Of a stretch of 64,000 bases of DNA, positions 1 to 8,691 are shown piece after piece. Numbering within the stretch: position 1 is the stretch's first letter; every line of letters begins with the position of its first letter. This stretch comes from Lachnospiraceae bacterium. GTDB lineage: Bacteria; Bacillota; Clostridia; Lachnospirales; Lachnospiraceae. The notes beneath the pieces are model-generated. The model was not told where the DNA came from. It worked only from the letters and a program-made list of their open reading frames with translations, and did no database searches. Position numbers and translations under genes: made by a program. Location: positions 124,001-188,000 of the forward strand of contig JAGAIZ010000003.1 of NCBI GenBank assembly GCA_017626325.1, given 5' to 3'.

Positions 1-466
1 CTATGATGAATTTGAAAAAACAGATGAGGATTTGATACTTCGATATGCATTAGCGGATATGGGTTATAAGATCAAATTAGTACAGTATGTGCAAGAAGAG
101 CGGCGTGGAGGAGAAAAATCAAGATTTAGTTTGGGTGGGTATTTATCATTTGTCATGAATTCTATGGTGAATACATCTACAGGTCCTTTAAGAGTTATGA
201 CTATTATTGGATTTGGAATGTCGTTGGTCAGTTTTTTAATTGGATTAGTCTATTTGATAATGAAATTGACGTTATGGTATAGATTTCAAACTGGAATGGC
301 ACCTATACTTATTGGCATGTTTTTTTTAGGTTCCATACAGCTTTTGTTTATGGGTGTTCTAGGAGAGTATATTGGTGCGGTTCTAAGGAAAGTTTCTAAG
401 CGTCCAGATATAATATTGAGTGAAAAAATAAATTTTGAAGAATCGAATAAAGAAGATGAAGTATAA
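1..466 (+). CDS. GT2 polyprenyl-phosphate glycosyltransferase, C-terminal part
   Basis: The reading frame is open from base 2, so the gene starts to the left of the window. What remains is the C-terminal end of a GtrB/DPMS-like family 2 transferase: a short cytosolic stretch with the basic GEKSRFS region, then two predicted membrane helices (around MTIIGFGMSLVSFLIGLVYLI and ILIGMFFLGSIQLLFMGVL) and the family ending LGEYIGAVLRKVSKRP. Such enzymes move a sugar from a nucleotide donor onto undecaprenyl phosphate at the inner face of the membrane. It lies just upstream of a polytopic GT-C-like protein that could use the lipid-linked sugar outside. The region is AT-rich compared with sequence after 2.9 kb. 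The catalytic domain is not visible, so the donor sugar is unknown. Confidence 0.85.
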   Translation, partial: YDEFEKTDEDLILRYALADMGYKIKLVQYVQEERRGGEKSRFSLGGYLSFVMNSMVNTSTGPLRVMTIIGFGMSLVSFLIGLVYLIMKLTLWYRFQTGMAPILIGMFFLGSIQLLFMGVLGEYIGAVLRKVSKRPDIILSEKINFEESNKEDEV

Positions 467-522
467 CTATTTTATGAATATAAAAATAGTATATCAGCAT
501 TTGAATAAGAGGCGTAACAGGT

Positions 523-2088
523 ATGGTTAGTTGTAGCTTAAATAAAATAAAAGAGATTAAAAAGAGCATTTATTTGTTGCTGAAACCATATAAGTGGGAA
601 TACCTGATAGGAACTGTTCTTGTTGGGATTATTTTATTTTCTGAATTATATGGTGATTTTTTTTATACTTATCGTGCGGGTCTGAACTTTTGGTATGCTT
701 TTTTTGAAGGTCATCCACTATCTTTTTATTCATATGCATTTGCGTTTCCGGGAGCCACACCGAATCGTACGATGATTTGTGGCGGTTCATATGATTTTAC
801 TATATATTTTTTCTTTGCTGTCTGGAATTTTCCAGCATGGCTATATGAGAGAATATCGGGAAATTATGCTGAGAGCAACTTTCTGTTTATGGCTTGGGCT
901 AAGCTTATGCTTCCGGCGATAGCTATTCTAATTGGCGGCAGGATGAAAAGAATCTATGAATTTATTACCGGGGATTCAGATGAGACTGCAAACATGCTGT
1001 ATGTTTATCTTTTTTCTGGAATATTGATAATGTCAGCATATTTTATTGGACAGTATGATGTTATTGGAGTCATGTTTGCTGTTTATGGAGTAGATTATTT
1101 CCTTAGAAAAGATTACAAGAAGTTTTATATTTCTTTTGCGCTTGCAATTACATGTAAGTATTTTGCTATTTTGTTATTTATCTGTCTGGTTCTGTTATAT
1201 GAAAAAAGAATATGTTATATACTGAGAAACTTATTGGCGGGGTGCAGCCTTGTAGTTATAGAAAAGCTGTTATTTAGTTTGGGCAAAAGTTATACTGAGA
1301 TTCATCCAGAGATGGCAGGGGGTGTGAGAACAAGTGAAGGTGTCGTTGCAACGGGCCTTATATCTTCCAGAGCGGGGTATTTATTTCAGGTACAATATGA
1401 TATGGGAGTAGATACGGTTTCAGTTTTTATATTGGTTATGGGTTTGATAGCGGCGTATTGTTACTTGCAGAAGAGAGAAGAAAATTATAATTTCTTTTTC
1501 AAAGTTATATATATATCTTTTGCTGTAAATGCTTGTTTTTTACTTTTTACAGAGAGCGCTCCTTACTGGGCAATGCTGTTTGTACCATGGATAGTTCTTA
1601 TGATGTATTGCAATGGGAAGAACCGTAAATTTAACATTTTGGCAGAAACACTGGGTATTAGTTGCTTTATGATTTGGCATATGGCAAGGGAAGCTCATTT
1701 CTTTAGTAGTGGTAATTGTGAAGGTATGCTGATGTATTATTTGTTAGGGGAACCGCCATATTTTGTAAACGGACTCAGTACAGTGATGCAGGTACTCTCT
1801 CAAGGTAGTCTATCTTTTGTGTTTAATTTTTGCCGATATATTTTCTATACATGTATGATCCTATTATTGATAGTGAATTTTCCACGTAAGGATAATAGTA
1901 ATTTTACAAGAGAAGTACAGGAAGTAGGCATGAGAGGGCTTTTTATTTTTAGAGAATTATGTAATTTGGGAATTATGTTGCTTCCGATCATAGTTTATGT
2001 GATTCAAGTGGTGTTCCATGAGAAATTAATTGATATATCAAATAGTGGCGGTTCGCTGACAGAGCTGATGAAAGTATTGGTTTATTGA
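523..2088 (+). CDS. polytopic membrane protein, GT-C-like
   Basis: A 521-residue protein with roughly 11-12 hydrophobic segments and no soluble catalytic domain. The first extracytoplasmic loop after helix 1 holds Tyr/Asp/Glu residues, and the helix pattern resembles polyprenyl-phosphate-sugar-dependent GT-C transferases (GT39/GT87-like). It follows the GtrB-like gene by 56 bases and precedes the RfbF paralog, so it probably belongs to the same surface-glycan unit. The codons are AT-rich like those of its two neighbours. A specific family cannot be assigned by eye, and a flippase-like or unrelated membrane protein remains possible. Confidence 0.6.
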   Translation: MVSCSLNKIKEIKKSIYLLLKPYKWEYLIGTVLVGIILFSELYGDFFYTYRAGLNFWYAFFEGHPLSFYSYAFAFPGATPNRTMICGGSYDFTIYFFFAVWNFPAWLYERISGNYAESNFLFMAWAKLMLPAIAILIGGRMKRIYEFITGDSDETANMLYVYLFSGILIMSAYFIGQYDVIGVMFAVYGVDYFLRKDYKKFYISFALAITCKYFAILLFICLVLLYEKRICYILRNLLAGCSLVVIEKLLFSLGKSYTEIHPEMAGGVRTSEGVVATGLISSRAGYLFQVQYDMGVDTVSVFILVMGLIAAYCYLQKREENYNFFFKVIYISFAVNACFLLFTESAPYWAMLFVPWIVLMMYCNGKNRKFNILAETLGISCFMIWHMAREAHFFSSGNCEGMLMYYLLGEPPYFVNGLSTVMQVLSQGSLSFVFNFCRYIFYTCMILLLIVNFPRKDNSNFTREVQEVGMRGLFIFRELCNLGIMLLPIIVYVIQVVFHEKLIDISNSGGSLTELMKVLVY

Positions 2089-2137
2089 TTATGGCGAAAA
2101 ATGAAGCACATTCAGAGGGATAGATGGGGGTAAGGCT

Positions 2138-2914
2138 GTGAAAGTAGTTATTTTGGCAGGAGGAAACAGAAGCACAATTAGTAATGAACAGGAGGGAATT
2201 CCTAAGCCAATGGCAGAGATTGGTGGGAAACCTATGATATGGCATATTATGAAAGGCTTTTCAGGATATGGAATTAACGAATTCATCATATGTGGCGGAT
2301 ATAAGGTGGATATGATTAAGGAGTATTTTATGGATTATTATATTTATCAGTCAGATATTACTGTGGATTTGAAGAATAATACTGTACAGATTCATAAAAA
2401 TCGAACAGAAGACTGGAAGGTTACTGTGGTGGATACCGGACTGTATTCTGCGACTGGTCAGCGTGTGGCACAAATTCAGGAATATATTGAAGATGAGAAT
2501 TTTATTGTCACATATGGAGATTGTTTGTCAAATATAGATGTTAATAAATTAATTGCGTATCATTTGAAGCATGGAAAGGCAGTGACTATGGCAGTTGCCA
2601 GACCAACGGGAAGAAATGAAGCATTGGAAATTGATTCAAATGGCCATATTGTGAAAAAAGGTACAATAGGAATGAATAGTCAGGCATGGACAAATGCCTG
2701 TTTATTTGTATTTCATAAGAAAGTATTTAATTTATTAATTGGTAATTATAGTTTGGAACAGCTTTTGACGGATTATTTAGCTGACAAAGAACAGCTTATT
2801 ACTTATAAACACGATGGATTCTGGGCTCCGGTAGAAACCTATCGGGATCTTGTCAATATGGAGAATCTTTGGAATGCCGGGATCGCACCGTGGTTAAATG
2901 GAGATAAAGCATGA
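2138..2914 (+). CDS. divergent glucose-1-phosphate cytidylyltransferase-like protein
   Basis: A 258-residue nucleotidyltransferase that aligns along its whole length with the RfbF encoded immediately downstream (KPMAEIGGKPMIWHIMK against KPMVEIGDKPILWHIMK). Several active-site positions differ. The P-loop-like motif is GGNRSTIS instead of GGKGSRIS, TYGDG has become TYGDC, GRFGA has become GRNEA, and VNAGF has become TNACL. It may be a catalytically altered paralog, one of changed specificity, or a decaying copy. The GTG start at 2138 follows GGGGG. The gene overlaps the next by four bases (ATGA), so the two are translationally coupled. It is AT-rich, unlike the copy after it. Confidence 0.75.
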   Translation: MKVVILAGGNRSTISNEQEGIPKPMAEIGGKPMIWHIMKGFSGYGINEFIICGGYKVDMIKEYFMDYYIYQSDITVDLKNNTVQIHKNRTEDWKVTVVDTGLYSATGQRVAQIQEYIEDENFIVTYGDCLSNIDVNKLIAYHLKHGKAVTMAVARPTGRNEALEIDSNGHIVKKGTIGMNSQAWTNACLFVFHKKVFNLLIGNYSLEQLLTDYLADKEQLITYKHDGFWAPVETYRDLVNMENLWNAGIAPWLNGDKA

Positions 2915-3684
2915 AAACAGTCATACTAGCAGGCGGCAAAGGCAGCCGCATCAGTGAGGAATCGGTATTAAAGCCGAAGCCAATGGTGGAGATCGGTGAC
3001 AAGCCGATTCTTTGGCATATTATGAAGATTTATTCCGCTTACGGCTATCACGATTTTGTTATTTGCTGCGGGTATAAAGGGCATATCATTAAAGATTATT
3101 TCGTCCATTATTATATGTATCAGGCGGATTCCACGTTCGGGCTGGCGGATGCAAGCAGAGAATACCATAATGCTTCGGCGGAACCGTGGCGGATTACTCT
3201 GGCTAACACAGGGCTGGAGACATTGACGGCAGGAAGAATTCTGCAAATCAAAGATTATATCGGTGAAGATGAGACTTTTATGCTGACCTACGGTGACGGC
3301 GTGGCAGATATTAATATCCCGGCATTGCTTGCCTTTCATAAGCAGCATGGAAGAATTGCGACGATTACGACCACACAGCCGGCGGGGCGTTTCGGCGCTA
3401 TCAAGATTGATGAACAGGGTATGATAGAAAGCTTTAAGGAGAAAGCGCGGAAAGACCAATCGTGGGTCAATGCCGGATTTATGGTGCTGAACAGAGAGAT
3501 ATTCGATTACCTGGGAGACGGTTCTGATATGTTGGAGAAAGCGCCGTTTGAAAGACTTGCGGCAGACGGTCAGATGGCGGCGTATAAACATCCGGGATTT
3601 TGGTCGCCTATGGACACGGTGCATGACAGGGCATATCTGGAGAGCTTGTGGAGTACGGGGGAAGCACCCTGGAAGCTCTGGTGA
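2911..3684 (+). CDS. rfbF: glucose-1-phosphate cytidylyltransferase
   Basis: A 257-residue enzyme making CDP-glucose from CTP and glucose 1-phosphate, the first step to CDP-3,6-dideoxyhexoses. The N-terminus LAGGKGSRIS with KPKPMVEIG, the metal-binding TYGDG near residue 130, the GRFGAI segment and the ending HPGFWSPMDT...LW.TGEAPWKLW are all typical of RfbF, and the length is normal. It is followed by the rfbH and rfbG homologs, which confirms the pathway. It overlaps the stop of a divergent paralog by four bases. The GC content and codon use change to the level of the rest of the window at about this start. Confidence 0.93.
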   Translation: MKTVILAGGKGSRISEESVLKPKPMVEIGDKPILWHIMKIYSAYGYHDFVICCGYKGHIIKDYFVHYYMYQADSTFGLADASREYHNASAEPWRITLANTGLETLTAGRILQIKDYIGEDETFMLTYGDGVADINIPALLAFHKQHGRIATITTTQPAGRFGAIKIDEQGMIESFKEKARKDQSWVNAGFMVLNREIFDYLGDGSDMLEKAPFERLAADGQMAAYKHPGFWSPMDTVHDRAYLESLWSTGEAPWKLW

Positions 3685-3750
3685 CCGGGGCAGCGGCAAA
3701 TGCACAGACAATAGTTCGATATAAGTATCAGAGAAAGGTATATATGGCAA

Positions 3751-5106
3751 ATGGAGCAGAAGACACAACAGCAGGCAAGAGAAGAAATATTGAATCTGGT
3801 AAAGGAATATTGCGATACTTATCATAATGTTAAGAAGCCCTTTGAAGAAGGACAGAGAATTCCTTACGCATCCAGAGTATATGACAGTGTGGAAATGATT
3901 AATCTGGTTGACAGTGCGTTGGAATTCTGGCTGACGTCAGGCAGATATACAGATCGGTTTGAGAAAGAACTGGCGGCGTATCTGGGAGTCAGATACTGTT
4001 CGTTAGTCAATTCCGGTTCTTCTGCAAATCTGATTGCATTTATGGCGCTTACCTCTCCTTTATTGGGAGACCGGGCGATCAGAAGGGGAGATGAAATCAT
4101 TACCGTGGCGGCAGGATTTCCAACAACGGTAACGCCGGCGATTCAATATGGCGCGGTGCCGGTGTTTGTAGATGTCACGATTCCGCAGTATAATATTGAC
4201 ATTGCCATGTTGGAAGAGGCATTGTCCGAGAAAACGAAAGCGGTTATGATTGCCCATACACTGGGAAATCCATTTGACTTAAAGTATGTGAGTGAATTCT
4301 GTAAAAAGCATAATTTGTGGCTGGTTGAGGATAACTGCGACGCGCTGGGAACGGAGTATACAATAGACGGAGAGACGAAACTGACGGGAACTGTTGGAGA
4401 TATCGGAACATCCAGCTTCTATCCGCCCCATCATATGACGATGGGAGAAGGCGGCGCCGTCTACACGGATAATGCTTTATTGAATAAATGCATTCGTTCT
4501 TTCCGTGACTGGGGGAGAGACTGTGTGTGCCCGTCCGGCAGGGATAATCTGTGCGGACACCGGTTTGACAGACAGTACGGAGAACTGCCGCCAGGCTATG
4601 ATCATAAATATGTGTACTCTCATTTCGGATATAATCTGAAAGCAACGGATATGCAGGCGGCGGTCGGATGTGCACAGCTTGAGAAATTTCCTTCCTTCGT
4701 GGAGCGGAGAAGACATAATTTTGACAGACTGAAAGCAGCCTTGCTCGCTGCTGATGCCACAGAGCATATTACGGACAAACTGATTCTTCCGGAAGCGTGT
4801 GAGAACTCCAATCCGAGTTGGTTTGGTTTCCTGATTACCTGTAAAGATGGTACGGACCGTAATCAGGTAGTGCGGTATATGGAAGATCATGGTATTCAGA
4901 CCAGAATGCTGTTTGCGGGTAATTTGACGAAGCATCCGTGTTTTGATGAGATGAGGAAAGCGAAAGAAGGATATCGTGTTGTAGGGGAACTTAAGAATAC
5001 AGATCGCATTATGTCAGACACTTTCTGGATCGGCGTATATCCGGGTATGACAGATGAAATGATTGATTATATGGCGAGGACGCTGGTGGAAGCTGTCAGC
5101 AAATAG
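3751..5106 (+). CDS. rfbH: CDP-4-keto-6-deoxy-D-glucose 3-dehydrase (E1)
   Basis: A 451-residue PLP/PMP enzyme of the DegT/AspC-fold family. As in E1 (RfbH/AscC), the usual PLP-binding lysine is replaced: the motif reads SFYPPHHMTMGEGG, with histidine at the lysine position. The iron-sulfur cysteines are visible as C-x-C-x7-C (DCVCPSGRDNLC), with an upstream cysteine in EDNCDALG. It removes the C3 hydroxyl of CDP-4-keto-6-deoxyglucose and needs an E3 reductase for electrons; no E3 gene is in this window. It lies between rfbF and rfbG, an order differing from the Salmonella F-G-H. Function is strongly supported by the hallmark histidine and cysteines. Confidence 0.93.
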   Translation: MEQKTQQQAREEILNLVKEYCDTYHNVKKPFEEGQRIPYASRVYDSVEMINLVDSALEFWLTSGRYTDRFEKELAAYLGVRYCSLVNSGSSANLIAFMALTSPLLGDRAIRRGDEIITVAAGFPTTVTPAIQYGAVPVFVDVTIPQYNIDIAMLEEALSEKTKAVMIAHTLGNPFDLKYVSEFCKKHNLWLVEDNCDALGTEYTIDGETKLTGTVGDIGTSSFYPPHHMTMGEGGAVYTDNALLNKCIRSFRDWGRDCVCPSGRDNLCGHRFDRQYGELPPGYDHKYVYSHFGYNLKATDMQAAVGCAQLEKFPSFVERRRHNFDRLKAALLAADATEHITDKLILPEACENSNPSWFGFLITCKDGTDRNQVVRYMEDHGIQTRMLFAGNLTKHPCFDEMRKAKEGYRVVGELKNTDRIMSDTFWIGVYPGMTDEMIDYMARTLVEAVSK

Positions 5107-5139
5107 AAATGCAGATGCGAAATAATTGTTGGAAATGGT

Positions 5140-6246
5140 ATGGAAAATATGTTTGATTTTGGACTGGATTTTTACAGAGATAAAAAAGTATTGATTACAG
5201 GGCATACGGGCTTTAAGGGAACGTGGATGTGCGCGCTGCTTTTACAGGCGGGGGCTAAGGTGACAGGATATGCGCTGGATGCGCCTACAGAGCCAAGTGT
5301 TTTTGCGTTATCCGGTATGGCGGGGAGAATCCGCTCCGTGACAGGTGATATCAGGGATTTGGTGCATCTGAAGCGCGTGTTTATGGAAGAACAGCCGGAG
5401 ATCGTCATTCATATGGCTGCGCAGCCGATTGTGCGGGAATCTTATAAGAATCCGGTTTATACCTATGAAGTGAATGTGATGGGAACGGTTAATGTTCTCG
5501 AGTGCGTCAGGCTGTGCCGAAGCGTCCGGTCTTTTGTCAATGTGACTACGGATAAGGTTTATCTGAATAAAGAGTGGGCATGGGGATACCGTGAGAATGA
5601 AGAACTGAACGGGTATGATCCGTATTCGAACTCCAAGTCCTGTTCGGAGCTTGTGACAAGCTGTTATAAGAATTCTTTCTTCGGTGCGGCCGGAAAGGAA
5701 GATGCGAACCCGGTCAGAACTGCGGTCTCTACGGCGAGAGCAGGCAATGTGATTGGCGGAGGTGATTTTGCAGCAGACCGCATTATACCGGACTGCATCC
5801 GCGCCGCTATGCGAGGGCAGGACATTGTAGTTCGTAACCCTTATTCTACGAGACCGTATCAGCATGTCTTAGAGCCGGTGGCGGTATATCTGATGATAGC
5901 GAAGCGGCAGTATGAGGATATCCGGTACGCAGGGAATTATAATGTGGGTCCGGATGATGCGGACTGTTATACCACGGGACAACTGGTAACATTATTCTGT
6001 GAGAAGTGGAATCTGATTACAGGAGATAGTATAAGCTGGAGAAATGTGTCGGATGACGGACCGCATGAGGCGTGTTTCCTGAAGCTGGACTGCTCTAAAT
6101 TAAAGTCTGCGTATGGCTGGCGGCCTGTGTGGAATGTAGAACACGCCATGGAGAAAATCGTAGAGTGGCAGGCGGCATATTGTGCGCAGGAAGACATATA
6201 TGAGGTAATGCTTCGGCAGATAGAAGAATTCCTGCGAAGTCAGTAA
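5140..6246 (+). CDS. rfbG: CDP-glucose 4,6-dehydratase
   Basis: A 368-residue short-chain dehydrogenase/reductase. It has the NAD-binding GHTGFKGTWM near the N-terminus, the HMAAQPIVRESYKNP segment and the catalytic Y-x-x-x-K in YDPYSNSKSCSE. STARAGNVIGGGDFAADRIIPD is the signature shared by CDP-glucose dehydratases. It converts CDP-glucose to CDP-4-keto-6-deoxyglucose, the substrate of the RfbH encoded just upstream. ATG 5140 is used here; ATG 5149 is also possible. Only 33 bases separate it from rfbH, so the two are probably cotranscribed. Confidence 0.93.
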   Translation: MENMFDFGLDFYRDKKVLITGHTGFKGTWMCALLLQAGAKVTGYALDAPTEPSVFALSGMAGRIRSVTGDIRDLVHLKRVFMEEQPEIVIHMAAQPIVRESYKNPVYTYEVNVMGTVNVLECVRLCRSVRSFVNVTTDKVYLNKEWAWGYRENEELNGYDPYSNSKSCSELVTSCYKNSFFGAAGKEDANPVRTAVSTARAGNVIGGGDFAADRIIPDCIRAAMRGQDIVVRNPYSTRPYQHVLEPVAVYLMIAKRQYEDIRYAGNYNVGPDDADCYTTGQLVTLFCEKWNLITGDSISWRNVSDDGPHEACFLKLDCSKLKSAYGWRPVWNVEHAMEKIVEWQAAYCAQEDIYEVMLRQIEEFLRSQ

Positions 6247-6268
6247 ATTTAAATAAAAGAGGAAAATA

Positions 6269-7765
6269 ATGCGCAAGAGATACAAGCTGTTAGTCTTATC
6301 AATATTGCTGACAGCGTTAGCATTTTGTTACAGTAAAATCGAAGACAGAAATGCTCAGCTTATACTGCGGGAAGATGAGAAACCGCAGATGATAGTCAGG
6401 ACAGACGACATGGAGCAGACAGTATGGCCGTGGTATGACGAGAGTGAGGATATTCTGTATTTCTTTTTGCCGTCATTTGTGGATACCGACACCATATATT
6501 TTGACAAAATATGGGGAAGCGGCGTGGAGATAGACGGTGAGAAGTATAGCTGGGGCGGCAGCTTTCAGTGGCAGGCCGGAAAGGTCTACCGTTTCCGGCA
6601 GATGAAAACAGATTTGACATACCGGATTGCTTTTGAGAAGTCGGAGAATCTGCCGGCGCTTTTTGTTCATACGGACAGCGGCAGTCTGGAATATCTGCAT
6701 GAAAACAAGGAGCATCAGGAACAGGGAATGCTTGCCGTTATTGCGGAGAATGGAAACATAGGATATCATGGCAGAATAGACAAGCTCTCAGGGCGCGGCA
6801 ACAGTACATGGGACTCTTATAAGAAGCCGTATTCGCTGACTCTGCCCGCATCTTATTCGTTATGCGGTCTGGAAGCCGGGGAGAAATGGTATCTGCTTGC
6901 CATGGCCTATGAATCTGATAAGATACATTCCAAAATGATGTATGATATGGCGCGGCAGATGGGAATGGAGTACGCGATTGAATCTACATGGGTGGATTTA
7001 TACTGTAACGGAGAATATCAGGGCTTGTATCTGCTGACAGAGTCGGTTACGGTTGGCGACGGCAGGGTTGAGATAGAAGCGCTGGAGGAGAATGATACGG
7101 ATATCAGCGGCGGGTATTTTCTGGAGAAGGAGACCTTTGATGCTGCAACGGTGCAGGAGCCTTATGTCTGTGCGGATTATGCCATGTTTATTGTCAGGTA
7201 TCCCAAAGCCCCGACCAAAGAGCAGCTTGCGTATATTTCCGGGTATATGAGATGGATTGAGCAAATGCTTCTGGCTAAGGATCCGGCATACCGGGATTAT
7301 GTGGACGTCGATTCGTTCGCGGATCATCTGATCCTGGAAAATATCGCGTTAGATGCCGATGGAATGATGCGGAGTACTTTCTTCTATAAGCGCAGGGGAA
7401 GCGATAAGCTGTATCTGGGGCCGGTATGGGATTACGACAGAGCCATGGGAGGAGGATATCCTGTGGAGCAATATGAAAATTCTGTATTTATGGTTGGAAT
7501 GGAAGTATGGTATGAAGCCCTTTACGCAGATGAATATTTCCGGGATACTGTAACAACCAGATATCAGTCGCTGCGCCCATATTTACAGTGGCTTCTGGAA
7601 TCGGGGATCGATACTTACGCGGATGAAATCAGGGCATCCGCAGAGATGGACCGTATTATGGAGAGGGCGCATAAGCAGACGCAGGATTACGATACGGCGA
7701 TTGAGGACTTGAAGGAGTACTTTGCCGGACGTCTGGAGTATCTGGATTCGTTGTGGGGAGAATAG
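6269..7765 (+). CDS. cotH: CotH-family protein (CotH 1)
   Basis: A 498-residue protein with an N-terminal hydrophobic segment (residues about 6-20) that would export or anchor it outside. The CotH kinase-fold motifs are intact: SGRGNSTW followed by KKPY around residues 174-187, VDLYCNGEYQGLYLLTE around 242-258, and GPVWDYDRAMG further on. Bacillus CotH phosphorylates spore-coat proteins, and related proteins occur widely in Clostridia with unknown substrates. It follows rfbG by 22 bases with AGAGG ahead of the ATG, so it probably shares that transcript. It is the first of five CotH-like proteins in the window. Kinase activity is inferred from the family. Confidence 0.88.
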   Translation: MRKRYKLLVLSILLTALAFCYSKIEDRNAQLILREDEKPQMIVRTDDMEQTVWPWYDESEDILYFFLPSFVDTDTIYFDKIWGSGVEIDGEKYSWGGSFQWQAGKVYRFRQMKTDLTYRIAFEKSENLPALFVHTDSGSLEYLHENKEHQEQGMLAVIAENGNIGYHGRIDKLSGRGNSTWDSYKKPYSLTLPASYSLCGLEAGEKWYLLAMAYESDKIHSKMMYDMARQMGMEYAIESTWVDLYCNGEYQGLYLLTESVTVGDGRVEIEALEENDTDISGGYFLEKETFDAATVQEPYVCADYAMFIVRYPKAPTKEQLAYISGYMRWIEQMLLAKDPAYRDYVDVDSFADHLILENIALDADGMMRSTFFYKRRGSDKLYLGPVWDYDRAMGGGYPVEQYENSVFMVGMEVWYEALYADEYFRDTVTTRYQSLRPYLQWLLESGIDTYADEIRASAEMDRIMERAHKQTQDYDTAIEDLKEYFAGRLEYLDSLWGE

Positions 7766-7776
7766 AAGAGGGAAGA

Positions 7777-7920
7777 TAGGTTGAAAAATCACTCTGATGA
7801 GCTGATTTTTCAATCCCAAATTTGTGCCGGAGCGTCACAAATTTGTCTGATGGCAGATGAGAAACCGCCTGCGCGGATTTCTCATCGCCTCTTCGCGACA
7901 GGGCGTTCAGAAATGAGGAT
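7777..7920 (+). repeat. 144-base three-hairpin element flanked by 11-base direct repeats
   Basis: Three inverted repeats sit in a row between cotH 1 and the next gene. The first is 7779-7815 (13-base stem with one wobble, arms ending TTGAAAAATCA / TGATTTTTCAA). The second is 7817-7845 (perfect 10-base stem CAAATTTGTG / CACAAATTTG). The third is 7856-7886 (GATGAGAAA.CCGC / GCGG.TTTCTCATC with a one-base bulge). The 11-base sequence TAGGTTGAAAA occurs at 7777-7787 and again at 7921-7931, where it runs into the next start codon. This looks like a small inserted palindromic element. Its 5' end recurs at two places in the kdp region. Confidence 0.75.
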
Positions 7921-7930
7921 TAGGTTGAAA

Positions 7931-8659
7931 ATGGAATTCACATACAAAGCATACGGAGAATTACTGGCGCTGTTAAGGCAGCAGGGCTATACATTCAGCA
8001 GTTATCACAATTATCAGGATTGTGACAGAAGTGTCATCATACGCCATGACATAGACATGGATATTGCCAAAGCTGTAAAGATGGCGGAAATGGAACAGGA
8101 AATGTGTGTTTCCTCCACATATTTCGTCCTCGTTACGAGTCATTTCTATAATATTTTTGCCAGGGAGAATCAGGACATGCTTCGGAAGATGCATGGCATG
8201 GGGCATGAGATCGGCCTGCATTTTGATGAGGCGAAATATGGCGAAGAGACGGATATGGTGCTGGCGATGGAGCAGGAAGCGGAGCTGCTTGCACAGTGCA
8301 TGGGAGTTCCGGTGAGGAGCGTTTCGATGCACAGACCTTCCAGGAAGACGCTTGAAGCGGATTATCTGGTGAAGGGCGGACAGATTGTCAACAGTTACGG
8401 GACGGAATTTTTCCGGAATCATAAATATGTGTCTGACTCCAGAAGGAACTGGAGAGAGGATGTTTTGGCCATTATCCGAAGCGGAGAGTATGACAGGCTG
8501 CATGTACTGACGCATGCTTTCTGGTATGACCAGACAGAACAGACTGCTAAGGAGACTTTGAAGGCTTTTTGCGAGGGCATGACCGGACGCTGTTATGAAT
8601 GGATGCAGGATAATGTGCGTGATCTGGATGAAATATTAAAACGATCGGAGTTAAGATAA
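7931..8659 (+). CDS. polysaccharide deacetylase-like protein
   Basis: Starting at ATG 7931 gives a 242-residue soluble protein. The frame is open further upstream, but that stretch lies in a three-hairpin element and is probably not translated. Visible residues fit a divergent metal-dependent NodB-type fold: RHDIDMD near residue 40, H-x-x-x-H in GHEIGLHFDEAKY, and SMHRPS. No signal peptide is seen, so it may act in the cytosol on a nucleotide- or lipid-linked sugar. Members of this group are often listed as polysaccharide deacetylase/WbmS-like in glycan loci. It stands between CotH 1 and the LpxD-like acyltransferase, a pairing that could deacetylate and then re-acylate an amino sugar. Confidence 0.65.
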   Translation: MEFTYKAYGELLALLRQQGYTFSSYHNYQDCDRSVIIRHDIDMDIAKAVKMAEMEQEMCVSSTYFVLVTSHFYNIFARENQDMLRKMHGMGHEIGLHFDEAKYGEETDMVLAMEQEAELLAQCMGVPVRSVSMHRPSRKTLEADYLVKGGQIVNSYGTEFFRNHKYVSDSRRNWREDVLAIIRSGEYDRLHVLTHAFWYDQTEQTAKETLKAFCEGMTGRCYEWMQDNVRDLDEILKRSELR

Positions 8660-8691
8660 CGCCGACCAAATCGGTGGAAATGGGGAAGAAT

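Noticed and set aside
4430-4450. apparent loss of the PLP lysine in RfbH
   Set aside because: A histidine at this place is the hallmark of E1 dehydrases, not a mutation.
7781-7930. N-terminal extension of the deacetylase-like gene
   Set aside because: The extra 50 codons coincide with the three-hairpin element, and the family-like sequence begins only at ATG 7931.
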